From contig CAXTAK010000012.1 of assembly GCA_964242735.1 (NCBI GenBank), positions 53,390-117,389 on the forward strand: a DNA stretch of 64,000 nucleotides. Direction: 5' to 3'. The stretch is from CADCUY01 sp964242735. GTDB taxonomy: Bacteria; Actinomycetota; Actinomycetes; Actinomycetales; Quadrisphaeraceae. Numbering within the stretch: the stretch's first letter is position 1; every line of letters begins with the position of its first letter. The position numbers and the translations under genes were made by a program. The notes under the pieces were generated by a model, which saw nothing but the letters and a program-made list of their open reading frames with translations, was not told the DNA's origin and ran no database searches. This document shows positions 1 through 6,823 of this stretch, in pieces.

Positions 1-263
1 CGGCCCCGGTGGTGACCGGGTACCTGGCCAAGCGGGAGCCGAGCGTGGCGCAGGCGGTGCGGCGGTGCCGCGCCGAGCGACCCGGTGCCCGGGTCGTGGT
101 GGCGAACCTGCTGCTGGCGCCGGGGTACTTCGACGCGATGCTGAACCGGTGCGGGGCCGACGTCGTCACATCGCCGCTGCTGGCGCCCGGAGAGCCGGCA
201 CCGGCGCCTCTGGTGCAGCTGGTGTGGGACCGCTACGACGCGGCCCGCACCGCCCTGGCCTGA
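1..263 (+). CDS. CbiX/sirohydrochlorin chelatase-like protein, C-terminal part
   Basis: Only the last 87 or so codons are inside the window; the frame is open to base 3 (A-P-V-V-T-G-Y-L-A-K) and ends at a TGA. The visible part has the strand VVVANLLLAPGYF, a Cys-Gly-Ala-Asp turn and VTSPLLAPGEPAP followed by a helix ending VWDRYDAA. This is the usual end of the CbiX-type chelatase fold, which inserts metal into sirohydrochlorin or acts as a family member of unknown substrate. GTG at 9 is an internal codon, not a start. The active-site region lies upstream, so activity cannot be judged. The next gene is convergent, 54 bases away. Confidence 0.6.
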   Translation, partial: APVVTGYLAKREPSVAQAVRRCRAERPGARVVVANLLLAPGYFDAMLNRCGADVVTSPLLAPGEPAPAPLVQLVWDRYDAARTALA

Positions 264-317
264 GCCGCCCGTGCTTGACCCGCTGGACGACGGAGGGGGC
301 GGGCGGGTGCGCGCCGC

Positions 318-653
318 TCACGCCTCCAGGGCGTCGGCGAAGCGCAGCAGCCACTCCCGCCCGCGGAGCATCGCGGCCAGCTGCTCCTCCGGGGCGGGCA
401 CGCCCAGGGCCTGGCGCACCTGCTCGGCCCGCGCAGCACCGTCGGCGTCCTGCTCGTGCTCGTCCTCCGGCTGCGGCTGGTCGCTGACCGCGGCGGCCGC
501 CGCCCGCACCAGGGACGGGTCGGTGGTGCCGTGGGCGCGCAGCACCCGCACCATCGCCAGGCGCGCCTCGTCCTCGGTGCCGCCGCGCTCGGCGGTGGTC
601 ACGGCGAGCGACGCCAGGCCACGGGCCACCACGGCGCGACCACGCTCGTCCAT
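318..653 (-). CDS. Hypothetical protein, third gene of the rph-rdgB operon
   Basis: A 111-residue protein I do not recognise. Its ATG shares bases with the rdgB stop (ATGA), so it is probably translated by coupling. It starts MDERGRAVVARGL, has a helical first half, an acidic linker (about residues 55-75, rich in Asp, Glu and Gln) and a C-terminal helix with LRGREWLLRFADALEA. It has no signal peptide, membrane segment or cysteine. Codon use is strongly GC3, as in its neighbours. The longer reading frame running back to 1055 is only an artefact overlapping rdgB. A cytosolic helical protein is all that can be inferred. Confidence 0.6.
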   Translation of the reverse strand: MDERGRAVVARGLASLAVTTAERGGTEDEARLAMVRVLRAHGTTDPSLVRAAAAAVSDQPQPEDEHEQDADGAARAEQVRQALGVPAPEEQLAAMLRGREWLLRFADALEA

Positions 654-1348
654 CACCGCTGCGCCGTGGTGGTCCGGTGCGCCGACACCGCGCGGGCGCC
701 GCCGGGCGGGCCCAGCGCCGCGAGCACCGCGGGGGCCATCGCGCGCAGGGCCCGCCCGCGGTGGCTGATCGCGTTCTTCTCCTGTGCGCTCAGCTCCGCG
801 CAGGTGCGCGTGGAGCCGTCGGGCACCAGCGCGGGGTCGTAGCCGAAACCACCGCTCCCCCGCGGTGTGCGCACCAGCACGCCGCGCATCTGCCCCTGCA
901 CCACGTGCTCCTCCGCCCTGGCTCCCGAGCGCCCGGGCACCACCAGTGCGGCGGCGCAGCAGAACGCCGCGCCGCGGTGGGGGTCGGGCACGTCGGCCAG
1001 CTGCGCCAGCAGCAGCGCCAGGTTCGCCGCGTCGTCCCCGTGCGAGCCCGCCCACCGGGCGGAGAAGATGCCCGGGGCTCCACCCATCACGTCGACGGCC
1101 AGGCCGGAGTCGTCAGCGACGGCCGGCAGCCCGGTGGCCCCAGCCACCGCCCTGGCCTTCAGCAGCGCGTTCTCGGCGAAGGTCGTGCCCGTCTCGGGGA
1201 CCTCGGGCACCTCGGTACCGGCTCGCTCCACGTCGTCCACCGACAGCACCTGCACGGCGTCGAGGGCCTCGCCGAGGATCGCCCGCAGCTCGGCCACCTT
1301 GTGCGCGTTGCGGGTGGCGAGCACCAGCCGCGCGGGCGCCGTCATCAT
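653..1348 (-). CDS. rdgB: XTP/dITP diphosphatase (non-canonical purine NTP pyrophosphatase)
   Basis: A 231-residue member of the RdgB/HAM1 family, which hydrolyses XTP, dITP and ITP to monophosphates and PPi and keeps deaminated purines out of nucleic acids. The N-terminal phosphate-binding motif is ATRNAHKVAEL. The metal/base-binding block is DDSGLAVDVMGGAPGIFSAR. The C-terminal signatures are GGFGYDPALVPDGSTRTCAEL and KNAISHRGRAL. The gene begins with tandem ATGs (1348 and 1345) that overlap the rph stop, and it ends by overlapping the next start, so three genes are coupled. An insert in the middle (roughly residues 105-135) is longer than in E. coli RdgB. Pairing with rph is common in actinobacteria. 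Confidence 0.95.
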   Translation of the reverse strand: MMTAPARLVLATRNAHKVAELRAILGEALDAVQVLSVDDVERAGTEVPEVPETGTTFAENALLKARAVAGATGLPAVADDSGLAVDVMGGAPGIFSARWAGSHGDDAANLALLLAQLADVPDPHRGAAFCCAAALVVPGRSGARAEEHVVQGQMRGVLVRTPRGSGGFGYDPALVPDGSTRTCAELSAQEKNAISHRGRALRAMAPAVLAALGPPGGARAVSAHRTTTAQR

Positions 1349-2082
1349 GTGCCCAGCGCCCGCTCCTGCGCCGCCTTGAGCACGGTGCAGCCGCCGACCG
1401 CGAGGTCGAGCAGCGCGTCGAGCTCGGCGCGGTCGAAGGGGGCGCCCTCGGCGGTGCCCTGCACCTCCACGAAGGACCCGCTGCCGGCGACGACGACGTT
1501 CATGTCGGTGTCGGCGTCCACGTCCTCGGGGTAGTCCAGGTCGAGCACCGGACGCCCACCGACGATCCCGACGCTGACCGCGGCGACCGAGTCGCGCAGC
1601 GGGTCGCGACGCACGAAGCCCTTCTCGCGTCCCAGCGCGCAGGCGTCGGCGAGGGCCACGTACGCGCCGGTGATCGCTGCGGTGCGGGTGCCGCCGTCGG
1701 CCTGCAGCACGTCGCAGTCGAGCACCAGGGTGTTCTCCCCGAGCGCGCCGAGGTCGACCACGGCGCGCAGGGAGCGGCCCAGCAGGCGCGAGATCTCCTG
1801 GGTGCGCCCGCCCACCTTGCCCCTGACCGACTCGCGGTCGCTGCGGGTCGACGTCGCCCGCGGCAGCATCGCGTACTCCGCGGTCACCCACCCCTGGCCG
1901 CTGCCCTTGCGCCACCGGGGCACGCCCTCGGTCAGCGACGCCACGCACAGCACGGTGGTGCGCCCGAAGGTGACCAGCACGCTGCCCTCACCGGCCTCGA
2001 GGTAGCGGCGGGTGATGGTGACCTCGCGCAGCTGGTCGGCGGCGCGGCCGTCGTGGCGGGCGGTGGTGGGAGCCTCGGGCAT
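1345..2082 (-). CDS. rph: Ribonuclease PH
   Basis: A 245-residue phosphorolytic 3'-5' exoribonuclease that trims tRNA 3' ends; the length is typical. Family signatures are GEGSVLVTFGRTTVLC near the N-terminus, GWVTAEYAMLPRAT, SDRESVRGKVGGRTQEISRL, LDCDVLQADGGTRTAAI and the C-terminal strand PVLDLDYPEDVDADTDMNVV with its metal-binding aspartates. The ATG at 2082 is preceded by TACGCT at 7 nt, so the transcript should be leaderless and begin at or next to the start codon. It is the first gene of the rph-rdgB-hypothetical operon. Confidence 0.96.
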   Translation of the reverse strand: MPEAPTTARHDGRAADQLREVTITRRYLEAGEGSVLVTFGRTTVLCVASLTEGVPRWRKGSGQGWVTAEYAMLPRATSTRSDRESVRGKVGGRTQEISRLLGRSLRAVVDLGALGENTLVLDCDVLQADGGTRTAAITGAYVALADACALGREKGFVRRDPLRDSVAAVSVGIVGGRPVLDLDYPEDVDADTDMNVVVAGSGSFVEVQGTAEGAPFDRAELDALLDLAVGGCTVLKAAQERALGT

Positions 2083-2089
2083 GCCGGGG

Positions 2090-2095
2090 AGCGTA
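2090..2095 (-). promoter_or_regulatory. -10 box of rph (leaderless)
   Basis: TACGCT lies 7 nt before the rph ATG on the minus strand. No clear -35 hexamer is visible. It is one of the recurrent TANNNT-N6/7-start elements of this window. Confidence 0.55.
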
Positions 2096-2143
2096 GGCGG
2101 CGGCCCCGACAGCGCGCCCTCGCGGCGGCGGGGACGAGCGCGG

Positions 2144-2398
2144 TCACCGGTCGACCATGCGCTCCACGGCCGCGGGGTGGCGGGCGCCCTGGACCTCGAC
2201 GGCAGAGGCGGCCTCCTCGATCTCGGCGGGGTCCTGCGCGCTCGGCTGCGGGTCGGCGCCGCCGATGTCCTCCCCCGGGCGCGTCAGCCGGCGGGTTCCG
2301 GGGATCGGGACGATCCGCGGCTGCTGCGCCAGCGACCGGGCCGGGGCGACCTGCGACGGGGTCGCGCCGGGAGCACGGTCACCGCTGCGCGCGTCAGG
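2144..2398 (-). other. Coding-like stretch without a start codon
   Basis: The 311-base gap between rph and the YceI gene holds a minus-strand open frame ending in TGA at 2144. About 85 codons have almost exclusively G or C in third position, reading ...PRIVPIPGTRRLTRPGED... and ending RHPAAVERMVDR. There is no ATG, GTG or TTG near its beginning, and it starts inside the end of the YceI gene in another frame. It could be a decayed gene, a gene using a rare start such as CTG, or a product of frameshifting. I see no homology. Some of the GC3 signal may simply reflect base composition. Confidence 0.3.
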
Positions 2399-3137
2399 TG
2401 CGGTCGGCGGTGACCTGGAACTCCAGGACCCCGGTGTCCTCCACCGCGACGAACCCGTAGTCGGGGGTCTCGATGCCGTGGTCGGACCAGGTGAGCGGCA
2501 GCGAACCCGTGACGGTGATCGTGTCGGCGTCGGTGCGTGTCGCCGTGGCGTCGGCGGCGACGTCCTGGCTCACGCCGTTGACCACGAGGGTCCCGGGAAG
2601 GGTGACCGCCACGGCCGTGCCCGTCGCCTCGAGGCCGCCGAGCGGCACCGCGCCGGTCAGGGTGAACGTCGAGGTGGGGTTCGCGGCGGCGCCGACGATC
2701 TCCACGAACTGCTCGTCGCGCCGCTCGCTGTCGGTGGAGGTGCTGGCGAGGTCGACGGTGACCTGCCCGGCGGTCAGCGACCCCGCCGCGAGGGTGAAGG
2801 CGCCGGTGACCTGGTCGGTGCGCCCGGTGACGGTGACGTCCTGCCCGTTGAGCACCTCGTCGACCCGGTACCCGGCCGTGCCCCCGCTGGCGACCAGCCA
2901 GTCGCCGTCCAGCGCGGCGTCGCTCGCGGCGCTGGTCGCGCTCGCGGCGGGCGCTGACGGTGCTGGCGGCGTCAGCGGTGCGGCAGCCTCGTCGGAGCGC
3001 GCGGCGGCGTACACGCGCAGGCCCACGAGGGCGACGAGCACCAGTGCCGCCAGCACCGCGACGGCGGTCAGCAGCACGAGGGGCCAGCGGCGGCGGCGGG
3101 TCGTGGTGGGGCCCGGCGACTGGTCGAGGTCGTTCAC
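2394..3137 (-). CDS. Membrane-anchored YceI-family protein
   Basis: A 247-residue protein with a short cytoplasmic tail (TTTRRRR), one transmembrane helix (about residues 20-42, WPLVLLTAVAVLAALVLVAL), an Ala/Pro/Ser-rich linker, and a YceI lipocalin-like beta-barrel from about residue 75 (DWLVASGGTAGYRVDE) to the end (DYGFVAVEDTGVLEFQVTA). YceI proteins bind polyisoprenoid or amphiphilic ligands in the periplasm or cell envelope; the exact role here is unknown. I chose GTG at 3137 because the longer frame upstream is arginine-rich noise and CAGGCT lies 6 nt before this GTG. The barrel strands carry several Asp and Thr repeats typical of the family. Confidence 0.85.
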   Translation of the reverse strand: MNDLDQSPGPTTTRRRRWPLVLLTAVAVLAALVLVALVGLRVYAAARSDEAAAPLTPPAPSAPAASATSAASDAALDGDWLVASGGTAGYRVDEVLNGQDVTVTGRTDQVTGAFTLAAGSLTAGQVTVDLASTSTDSERRDEQFVEIVGAAANPTSTFTLTGAVPLGGLEATGTAVAVTLPGTLVVNGVSQDVAADATATRTDADTITVTGSLPLTWSDHGIETPDYGFVAVEDTGVLEFQVTADRT

Positions 3138-3249
3138 GGGACCAGCCTGCCCCAGCGGCCTGGACACCACCTGGGACCCACCCGAGACGCGGGGGCCCCG
3201 ACCGCGACGGAGCCGGGGGGTCGGCGCTCGGTGCACCAGCACCAGGTGC

Positions 3250-3494
3250 GTGCGCACCGCTCTCGCCGTGGACGACGACGTGCTGATGGCGGTCCGGGAG
3301 CGCGCACAGGGCGCGGGACGCACCGCCGGGCAGGTCCTGTCGGAGCTGGCGCGTCGAGCCCTGACCGCCAGCACCGCTCGGAGGCGGGCCTGCCGTCGCC
3401 AGCGGCACGCCACGGCTCCTCCCCGCTGTCGCACCGCGGGCCCGCTGTCTCCACCGCGCTCGTCGACAGGCTGCTCGAAGGGGGTGGGGAGTGA
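3250..3494 (+). pseudogene. VapB-type antitoxin, frameshifted
   Basis: GTG at 3250 opens a ribbon-helix-helix-like N-terminus, MRTALAVDDDVLMAV followed by RERAQGAGRTAGQVLSELAR, typical of VapB antitoxins. After about 40 codons the matching frame changes. The expected C-terminal toxin-binding tail (RHGSSPLSHRGPAVS then TALVDRLLE) is read in another frame and ends at the TGA at 3492-3494, overlapping the vapC start as GTGA. The shift lies somewhere in 3355-3400. An intact antitoxin is therefore not made. Together with the shortened toxin gene, this is a degraded vapBC module. A sequencing error cannot be excluded. Confidence 0.7.
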
Positions 3495-3703
3495 GGCGCG
3501 CCCTGCTGGACGTCAGAGTCCTGCTCGCGCTGCTCGACAGCGACGTGATCGACCGCCACCGGGTGCACGGCCCCCGGCAGGTCACCGACGCCCACCTGCC
3601 CGCGCTGGCCGTCGCCCACGACGGGCGCCTCGTCACCCTCGACCGGTCCGTGCCGCTCGACGCGGTGGTGGGCGCCCGTCCTGAGCACCTGACCGTCGTC
3701 TAG
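3491..3703 (+). pseudogene. VapC-type PIN toxin with internal deletion
   Basis: GTG at 3491 overlaps the antitoxin stop. The frame encodes only 70 residues, whereas VapC toxins are about 130. The N-terminal PIN motif RALLDVRVLLALLDSD (first catalytic Asp kept; the usual Asn of LLDVNVL is Arg) is fused directly to the C-terminal block HGPRQVTDAHLPALAVAHDG and LVTLDRSVPL, which normally lie about 60 residues further on. The central PIN region with further acidic residues is missing, so RNase activity is unlikely. The stop overlaps the convergent murI stop by four bases. Confidence 0.75.
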
Positions 3704-4548
3704 CGCCACTCACTCGGCACAGCACCGCGGCGCTCCCCCGCGCGCTGCGCGGTCGGGGCCCGCTCCGCCTGCACGTCGGAAGCCTCCCCCAGGAAGCGCC
3801 GCGCCAGGGACCCGAAGACCTCCGGGTCACCGGTGGTGAGGAACAGGTGCTGCGGTGGCGCCCCGACGTCCTCGCGCACCGCGTCGCGCTGCACCAGCTC
3901 GCGGTACACCGTCTGCGCTGTCTCCTCGGCGCTGGAGACCAGGGTGACGCCGTCCCCCATCACGTACGACAGCACCCCGGTCAGCAGCGGGTAGTGCGTG
4001 CACCCCAGCACGAGGGTGTCCACCTCCGCCTCGACCACCGGCGCGAGGTACTCGCGCGCCACGGAGATCAGCTCCTGACCGGAGGTCACCCCTGCCTCGA
4101 CGAACTCCACGAACCGCGGGCACGCCCGCGTGGTGACCCGCACGTGGGGCGCGGCGGTGAAGGCGTCGGCGTACGCGCCCGACGTCGCGGTAGCGGTGGT
4201 GCACACCACCCCAACCCGCCCGTTGCGGGTGCTGGCCACCGCACGGCGCACCGCGGGGCGGATCACCTCGACCACGGGCACCGAGTACCGCTCGCGCGCG
4301 TCGTGGAGCACGGCCGCCGAGGCGGAGTTGCACGCCACCACCAGGAGCTTCACCCCCCGCTCCACGAGGGTGTCGAGGCACTCCAGGGCGTACGCGCGCA
4401 CCGCCGCGATGGGCAGCGGACCGTAGGGCGCGCGGGCGGTGTCACCGAGGTAGACCACCGGCTCGTGCGGCAGCTGGTCGAGCACGGCCCGCGCGACCGT
4501 CAACCCGCCGAGCCCGGAGTCGAAGATGCCGATCGGGGCCCCGCTCAC
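3700..4548 (-). CDS. murI: Glutamate racemase
   Basis: A 282-residue cofactor-independent racemase that makes D-glutamate for peptidoglycan. The N-terminus is PIGIFDSGLGGLTVARAV. The two catalytic cysteines lie in VVACNSASA (about residue 73) and VLGCTHYPLL (about residue 184). YLGDTARAPYG and HDARERYSVPVVEV are also family blocks. The start is GTG, overlapping the stop of the upstream gene (GTGA). The tail after FLGEASDVQAERAP is a non-conserved extension. It is the last gene of the clpS-DUF2017-murI operon, an order common in actinobacteria. Confidence 0.95.
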   Translation of the reverse strand: MSGAPIGIFDSGLGGLTVARAVLDQLPHEPVVYLGDTARAPYGPLPIAAVRAYALECLDTLVERGVKLLVVACNSASAAVLHDARERYSVPVVEVIRPAVRRAVASTRNGRVGVVCTTATATSGAYADAFTAAPHVRVTTRACPRFVEFVEAGVTSGQELISVAREYLAPVVEAEVDTLVLGCTHYPLLTGVLSYVMGDGVTLVSSAEETAQTVYRELVQRDAVREDVGAPPQHLFLTTGDPEVFGSLARRFLGEASDVQAERAPTAQRAGERRGAVPSEWR

Positions 4549-5171
4549 CGCGCCGGTCCCGACACGGCGTGCACCAGGGTCTCCTGCAGCCAGGTGAGGA
4601 AGTCGTACAGCGCCGCGCCCGTCGACACCGGGTCAGCAGGGTCGGAGCGGCCAGCGGGGCCGGCGGCGAGGGCGGCGATGCGCTCGGCGTCGGCGTCGGT
4701 GCGCAGCCCCATCCGCTCGGCGAGGACGAGGCGGACGTCGTTCAGCGCGGTCAGCCAGGCCCGCGCCTGCTCCTCGTCGAGCACCAGGAGGCTCCCGCGA
4801 GCCCCCAGCCGGCCGCGCCCGGGGCGCCGGGGCCCCTGCTCGCCGTCGTGCCCGTCCAGCGTCGCGGCGGCCGTGGTCAGCGCGTGCTGCTTGCGCTGGC
4901 GCAGCCCGTGCTCGGTCAGGCGCCGGAAGTCCGCCGCGGCGTCACCGTCGTCGCGGCTGGCGTCGGGCAGCAGTCGGGCCAGCGCCGGGTCCTGCGGCAG
5001 GACGGCGCCCTCGGTGATCCCCACGAGGTCCTCGAGGGGGTCGTCGGCGGGCGGGCGGTCCTCGTGCAGCAGCGCGGCGACGTCGGTGAACAGGTCGCGG
5101 AGCACTGCCCGCTCGGCGTCGTCCAGGCGCGCGACCACACCAGCGCCGGTGCGGGTGAACTGGAGTGCCAT
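4545..5171 (-). CDS. DUF2017 family protein
   Basis: A 208-residue cytosolic protein. The N-terminus MALQFTRTGAGVVARLDDAERAVLRDLFTDV and the C-terminal block LVLDEEQARAWLTALNDVRLVLAERMG ... ALYDFLTWLQETLVHA match the DUF2017 family, which lies between clpS and murI in many actinobacteria. The function is unknown; its position suggests a link with the N-degron adaptor ClpS. ATG at 5171 overlaps the clpS stop (ATGA), which fixes the start; the frame upstream is noise. The middle (about residues 85-130) is Arg/Gly-rich and variable. Confidence 0.85.
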   Translation of the reverse strand: MALQFTRTGAGVVARLDDAERAVLRDLFTDVAALLHEDRPPADDPLEDLVGITEGAVLPQDPALARLLPDASRDDGDAAADFRRLTEHGLRQRKQHALTTAAATLDGHDGEQGPRRPGRGRLGARGSLLVLDEEQARAWLTALNDVRLVLAERMGLRTDADAERIAALAAGPAGRSDPADPVSTGAALYDFLTWLQETLVHAVSGPAR

Positions 5172-5479
5172 CAGTCGTCCTTGCGGAACGTCGCCCACAA
5201 CCCGTAGCCGTGCAGGGCCTCGGTGTCGCGCTCCATCTCCTCCAGGGTGCCGGTGGAGACCACGGCCCTGCCCTTCTCGTGCACGTCGCGCATCAGGCGC
5301 TCGGCCTTGGCGTCGTCGTAGCCGAAGTAGCTGCGGAAGACGTACGCGACGTACGACATGAGGTTCACCGGGTCGTTCCACACGATCGTCACCCAGGGGA
5401 CGTCGAGGCGCAACGCCTCCTCGGGCTCGGCGAGGCGCTCCCGCTCCGGTGCGGGAGCCGACACCACGGGGCCCGTCAC
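5171..5479 (-). CDS. clpS: ATP-dependent Clp protease adaptor ClpS
   Basis: A 102-residue adaptor that delivers N-degron substrates to the Clp protease. The ClpS core is complete: VPWVTIVWNDPVNLMSYVAYVF, then the helix KAERLMRDVHEKGRAVV and the C-terminal strand GLWATFRKDD. The N-terminal tail (about 25 residues, Glu/Pro-rich) is flexible, as in the family. The GTG at 5479 is the only plausible start; TACGCT lies 8 nt before it. It is divergent from pncB, with both promoters in a 39-base gap. Confidence 0.93.
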   Translation of the reverse strand: MTGPVVSAPAPERERLAEPEEALRLDVPWVTIVWNDPVNLMSYVAYVFRSYFGYDDAKAERLMRDVHEKGRAVVSTGTLEEMERDTEALHGYGLWATFRKDD

Positions 5480-5487
5480 GGCGTCAG

Positions 5488-5493
5488 AGCGTA
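5488..5493 (-). promoter_or_regulatory. -10 box of clpS
   Basis: TACGCT on the minus strand, 8 nt before the clpS GTG. The mRNA would have at most one or two leader bases. Confidence 0.45.
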
Positions 5494-5506
5494 GACGGGC
5501 CGCCCC

Positions 5507-5512
5507 TACGGT
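5507..5512 (+). promoter_or_regulatory. -10 box of pncB (leaderless)
   Basis: TACGGT is followed by exactly 6 nt and the pncB GTG. It is back-to-back with the clpS -10 box. Confidence 0.55.
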
Positions 5513-5518
5513 GGGCCG

Positions 5519-6820
5519 GTGCCCTCGACCGCGCTGCTGACCGACCACTACGAGCTGACCATGCTCGCCGCGGCGCTGCGCAGCGGCGCCGCCGCGCGGC
5601 ACTGCACCTTCGAGGTCTTCGCCCGCCACCTCCCCTCCGGCCGCCGCTACGGGGTCGTCGCGGGCACCGGCCGGCTGCTGCAGGCGATCGCGGACTTCCG
5701 CTTCGACGACGCGGTGCTCGCCAGGCTGCGCGGCGACGGTGTCGTCGACGAGGACACCCTCGCCTGGCTCGCGGGGTACGCCTTCACCGGGGACGTCGAC
5801 GGCTACCGCGAGGGCGAGCTGCACTTCCCCGGCTCCCCCGTGCTCACGGTGACGGGCACCTTCGCCGAGGCGGTGGTGCTGGAGACCCTGGTGCTCTCGG
5901 TGCTCAACCACGACAGCGCCGTGGCCTCCGCCGCAGCGCGCATGGTCACCGCGGCGCACGAGCGGCCCCTGGTGGAGATGGGCAGCCGGCGCACCCACGA
6001 GGAGGCCGCCGTCGCCGCTGCCCGCGCCGCCTACCTCGCCGGCTTCGCCGCCACCTCCAACCTCGAGGCCGGGCACCGCTACGGGGTGCCCACCACCGGC
6101 ACCAGCGCGCACGCGTTCACGCTGCTGCACGACACCGAGGAGGACGCCTTCGCCGCGCAGGTCGCGGAGCTGGGGGTGGGCACCACGCTGCTCGTGGACA
6201 CCTACGACATCGCCCGCGGCATCGCCACCGCCGTGGCGGTCGCCGGCCCCGGCCTGGGGGCGGTGCGCATCGACTCGGGAGACCTCCCCGTGCTCGCCCG
6301 CCAGACCCGCGACCAGCTCGACGCGCTCGGCGCCACCGGAACCCGGGTGGTGCTCTCCGGCGACCTCGACGAGCACGCGCTGGCCGCGCTGGCCGCCGCC
6401 CCGGTGGACTCCTACGGGGTGGGCACCTCGGTGGTGCTCGGCTCGGGGGCGCCGACGGCCGGCATGGTCTACAAGCTCGTCGAGGTCGACGGGCGACCGG
6501 TCGCCAAGCGCTCGGAGTCCAAGGTCAGCCTCGGGGGCCGCAAGACCGCCGTGCGCCGCCACCGGGCGTCGGGGACGGCGACGGAGGAGGTCGTCGCCGC
6601 GGGCCCGGACGCCGTCGAGGGCCAGCCCGGCGACCGGGCGCTGCAGGTGCCGCTGCTCCGCGGCGGGCGGGCGGTCGAGCACCTGGCGACCCTGGTGGAG
6701 TCTCGCGACCACCTGCGGGAGGTGCTGGTGTCGCTGCCGTGGCAGGGCCTGGCCCTCTCCCGCGGTGAGCCCGCCATCCCCACCACGCACATCGCCCACC
6801 CGGAGGGCGCTACCGGGTGA
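5519..6820 (+). CDS. pncB: Nicotinate phosphoribosyltransferase
   Basis: A 433-residue enzyme converting nicotinate and PRPP (with ATP) to nicotinate mononucleotide in the NAD salvage pathway. Family blocks seen are the start LLTDHYELTMLAAALRSG, FEVFARHLPSGRRYGVVAG, the His-containing active-site block EMGSRRTHEEAAV, FAATSNLEAGHRYGVPTTGT, the PRPP-binding VRIDSGDLPVLARQTR and SYGVGTSVV. GTG at 5519 is supported by the -10 box 6 nt upstream. It converges on lysA with only three bases between the stops, and no hairpin is seen there. Confidence 0.95.
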   Translation: MPSTALLTDHYELTMLAAALRSGAAARHCTFEVFARHLPSGRRYGVVAGTGRLLQAIADFRFDDAVLARLRGDGVVDEDTLAWLAGYAFTGDVDGYREGELHFPGSPVLTVTGTFAEAVVLETLVLSVLNHDSAVASAAARMVTAAHERPLVEMGSRRTHEEAAVAAARAAYLAGFAATSNLEAGHRYGVPTTGTSAHAFTLLHDTEEDAFAAQVAELGVGTTLLVDTYDIARGIATAVAVAGPGLGAVRIDSGDLPVLARQTRDQLDALGATGTRVVLSGDLDEHALAALAAAPVDSYGVGTSVVLGSGAPTAGMVYKLVEVDGRPVAKRSESKVSLGGRKTAVRRHRASGTATEEVVAAGPDAVEGQPGDRALQVPLLRGGRAVEHLATLVESRDHLREVLVSLPWQGLALSRGEPAIPTTHIAHPEGATG

Positions 6821-6823
6821 ACC

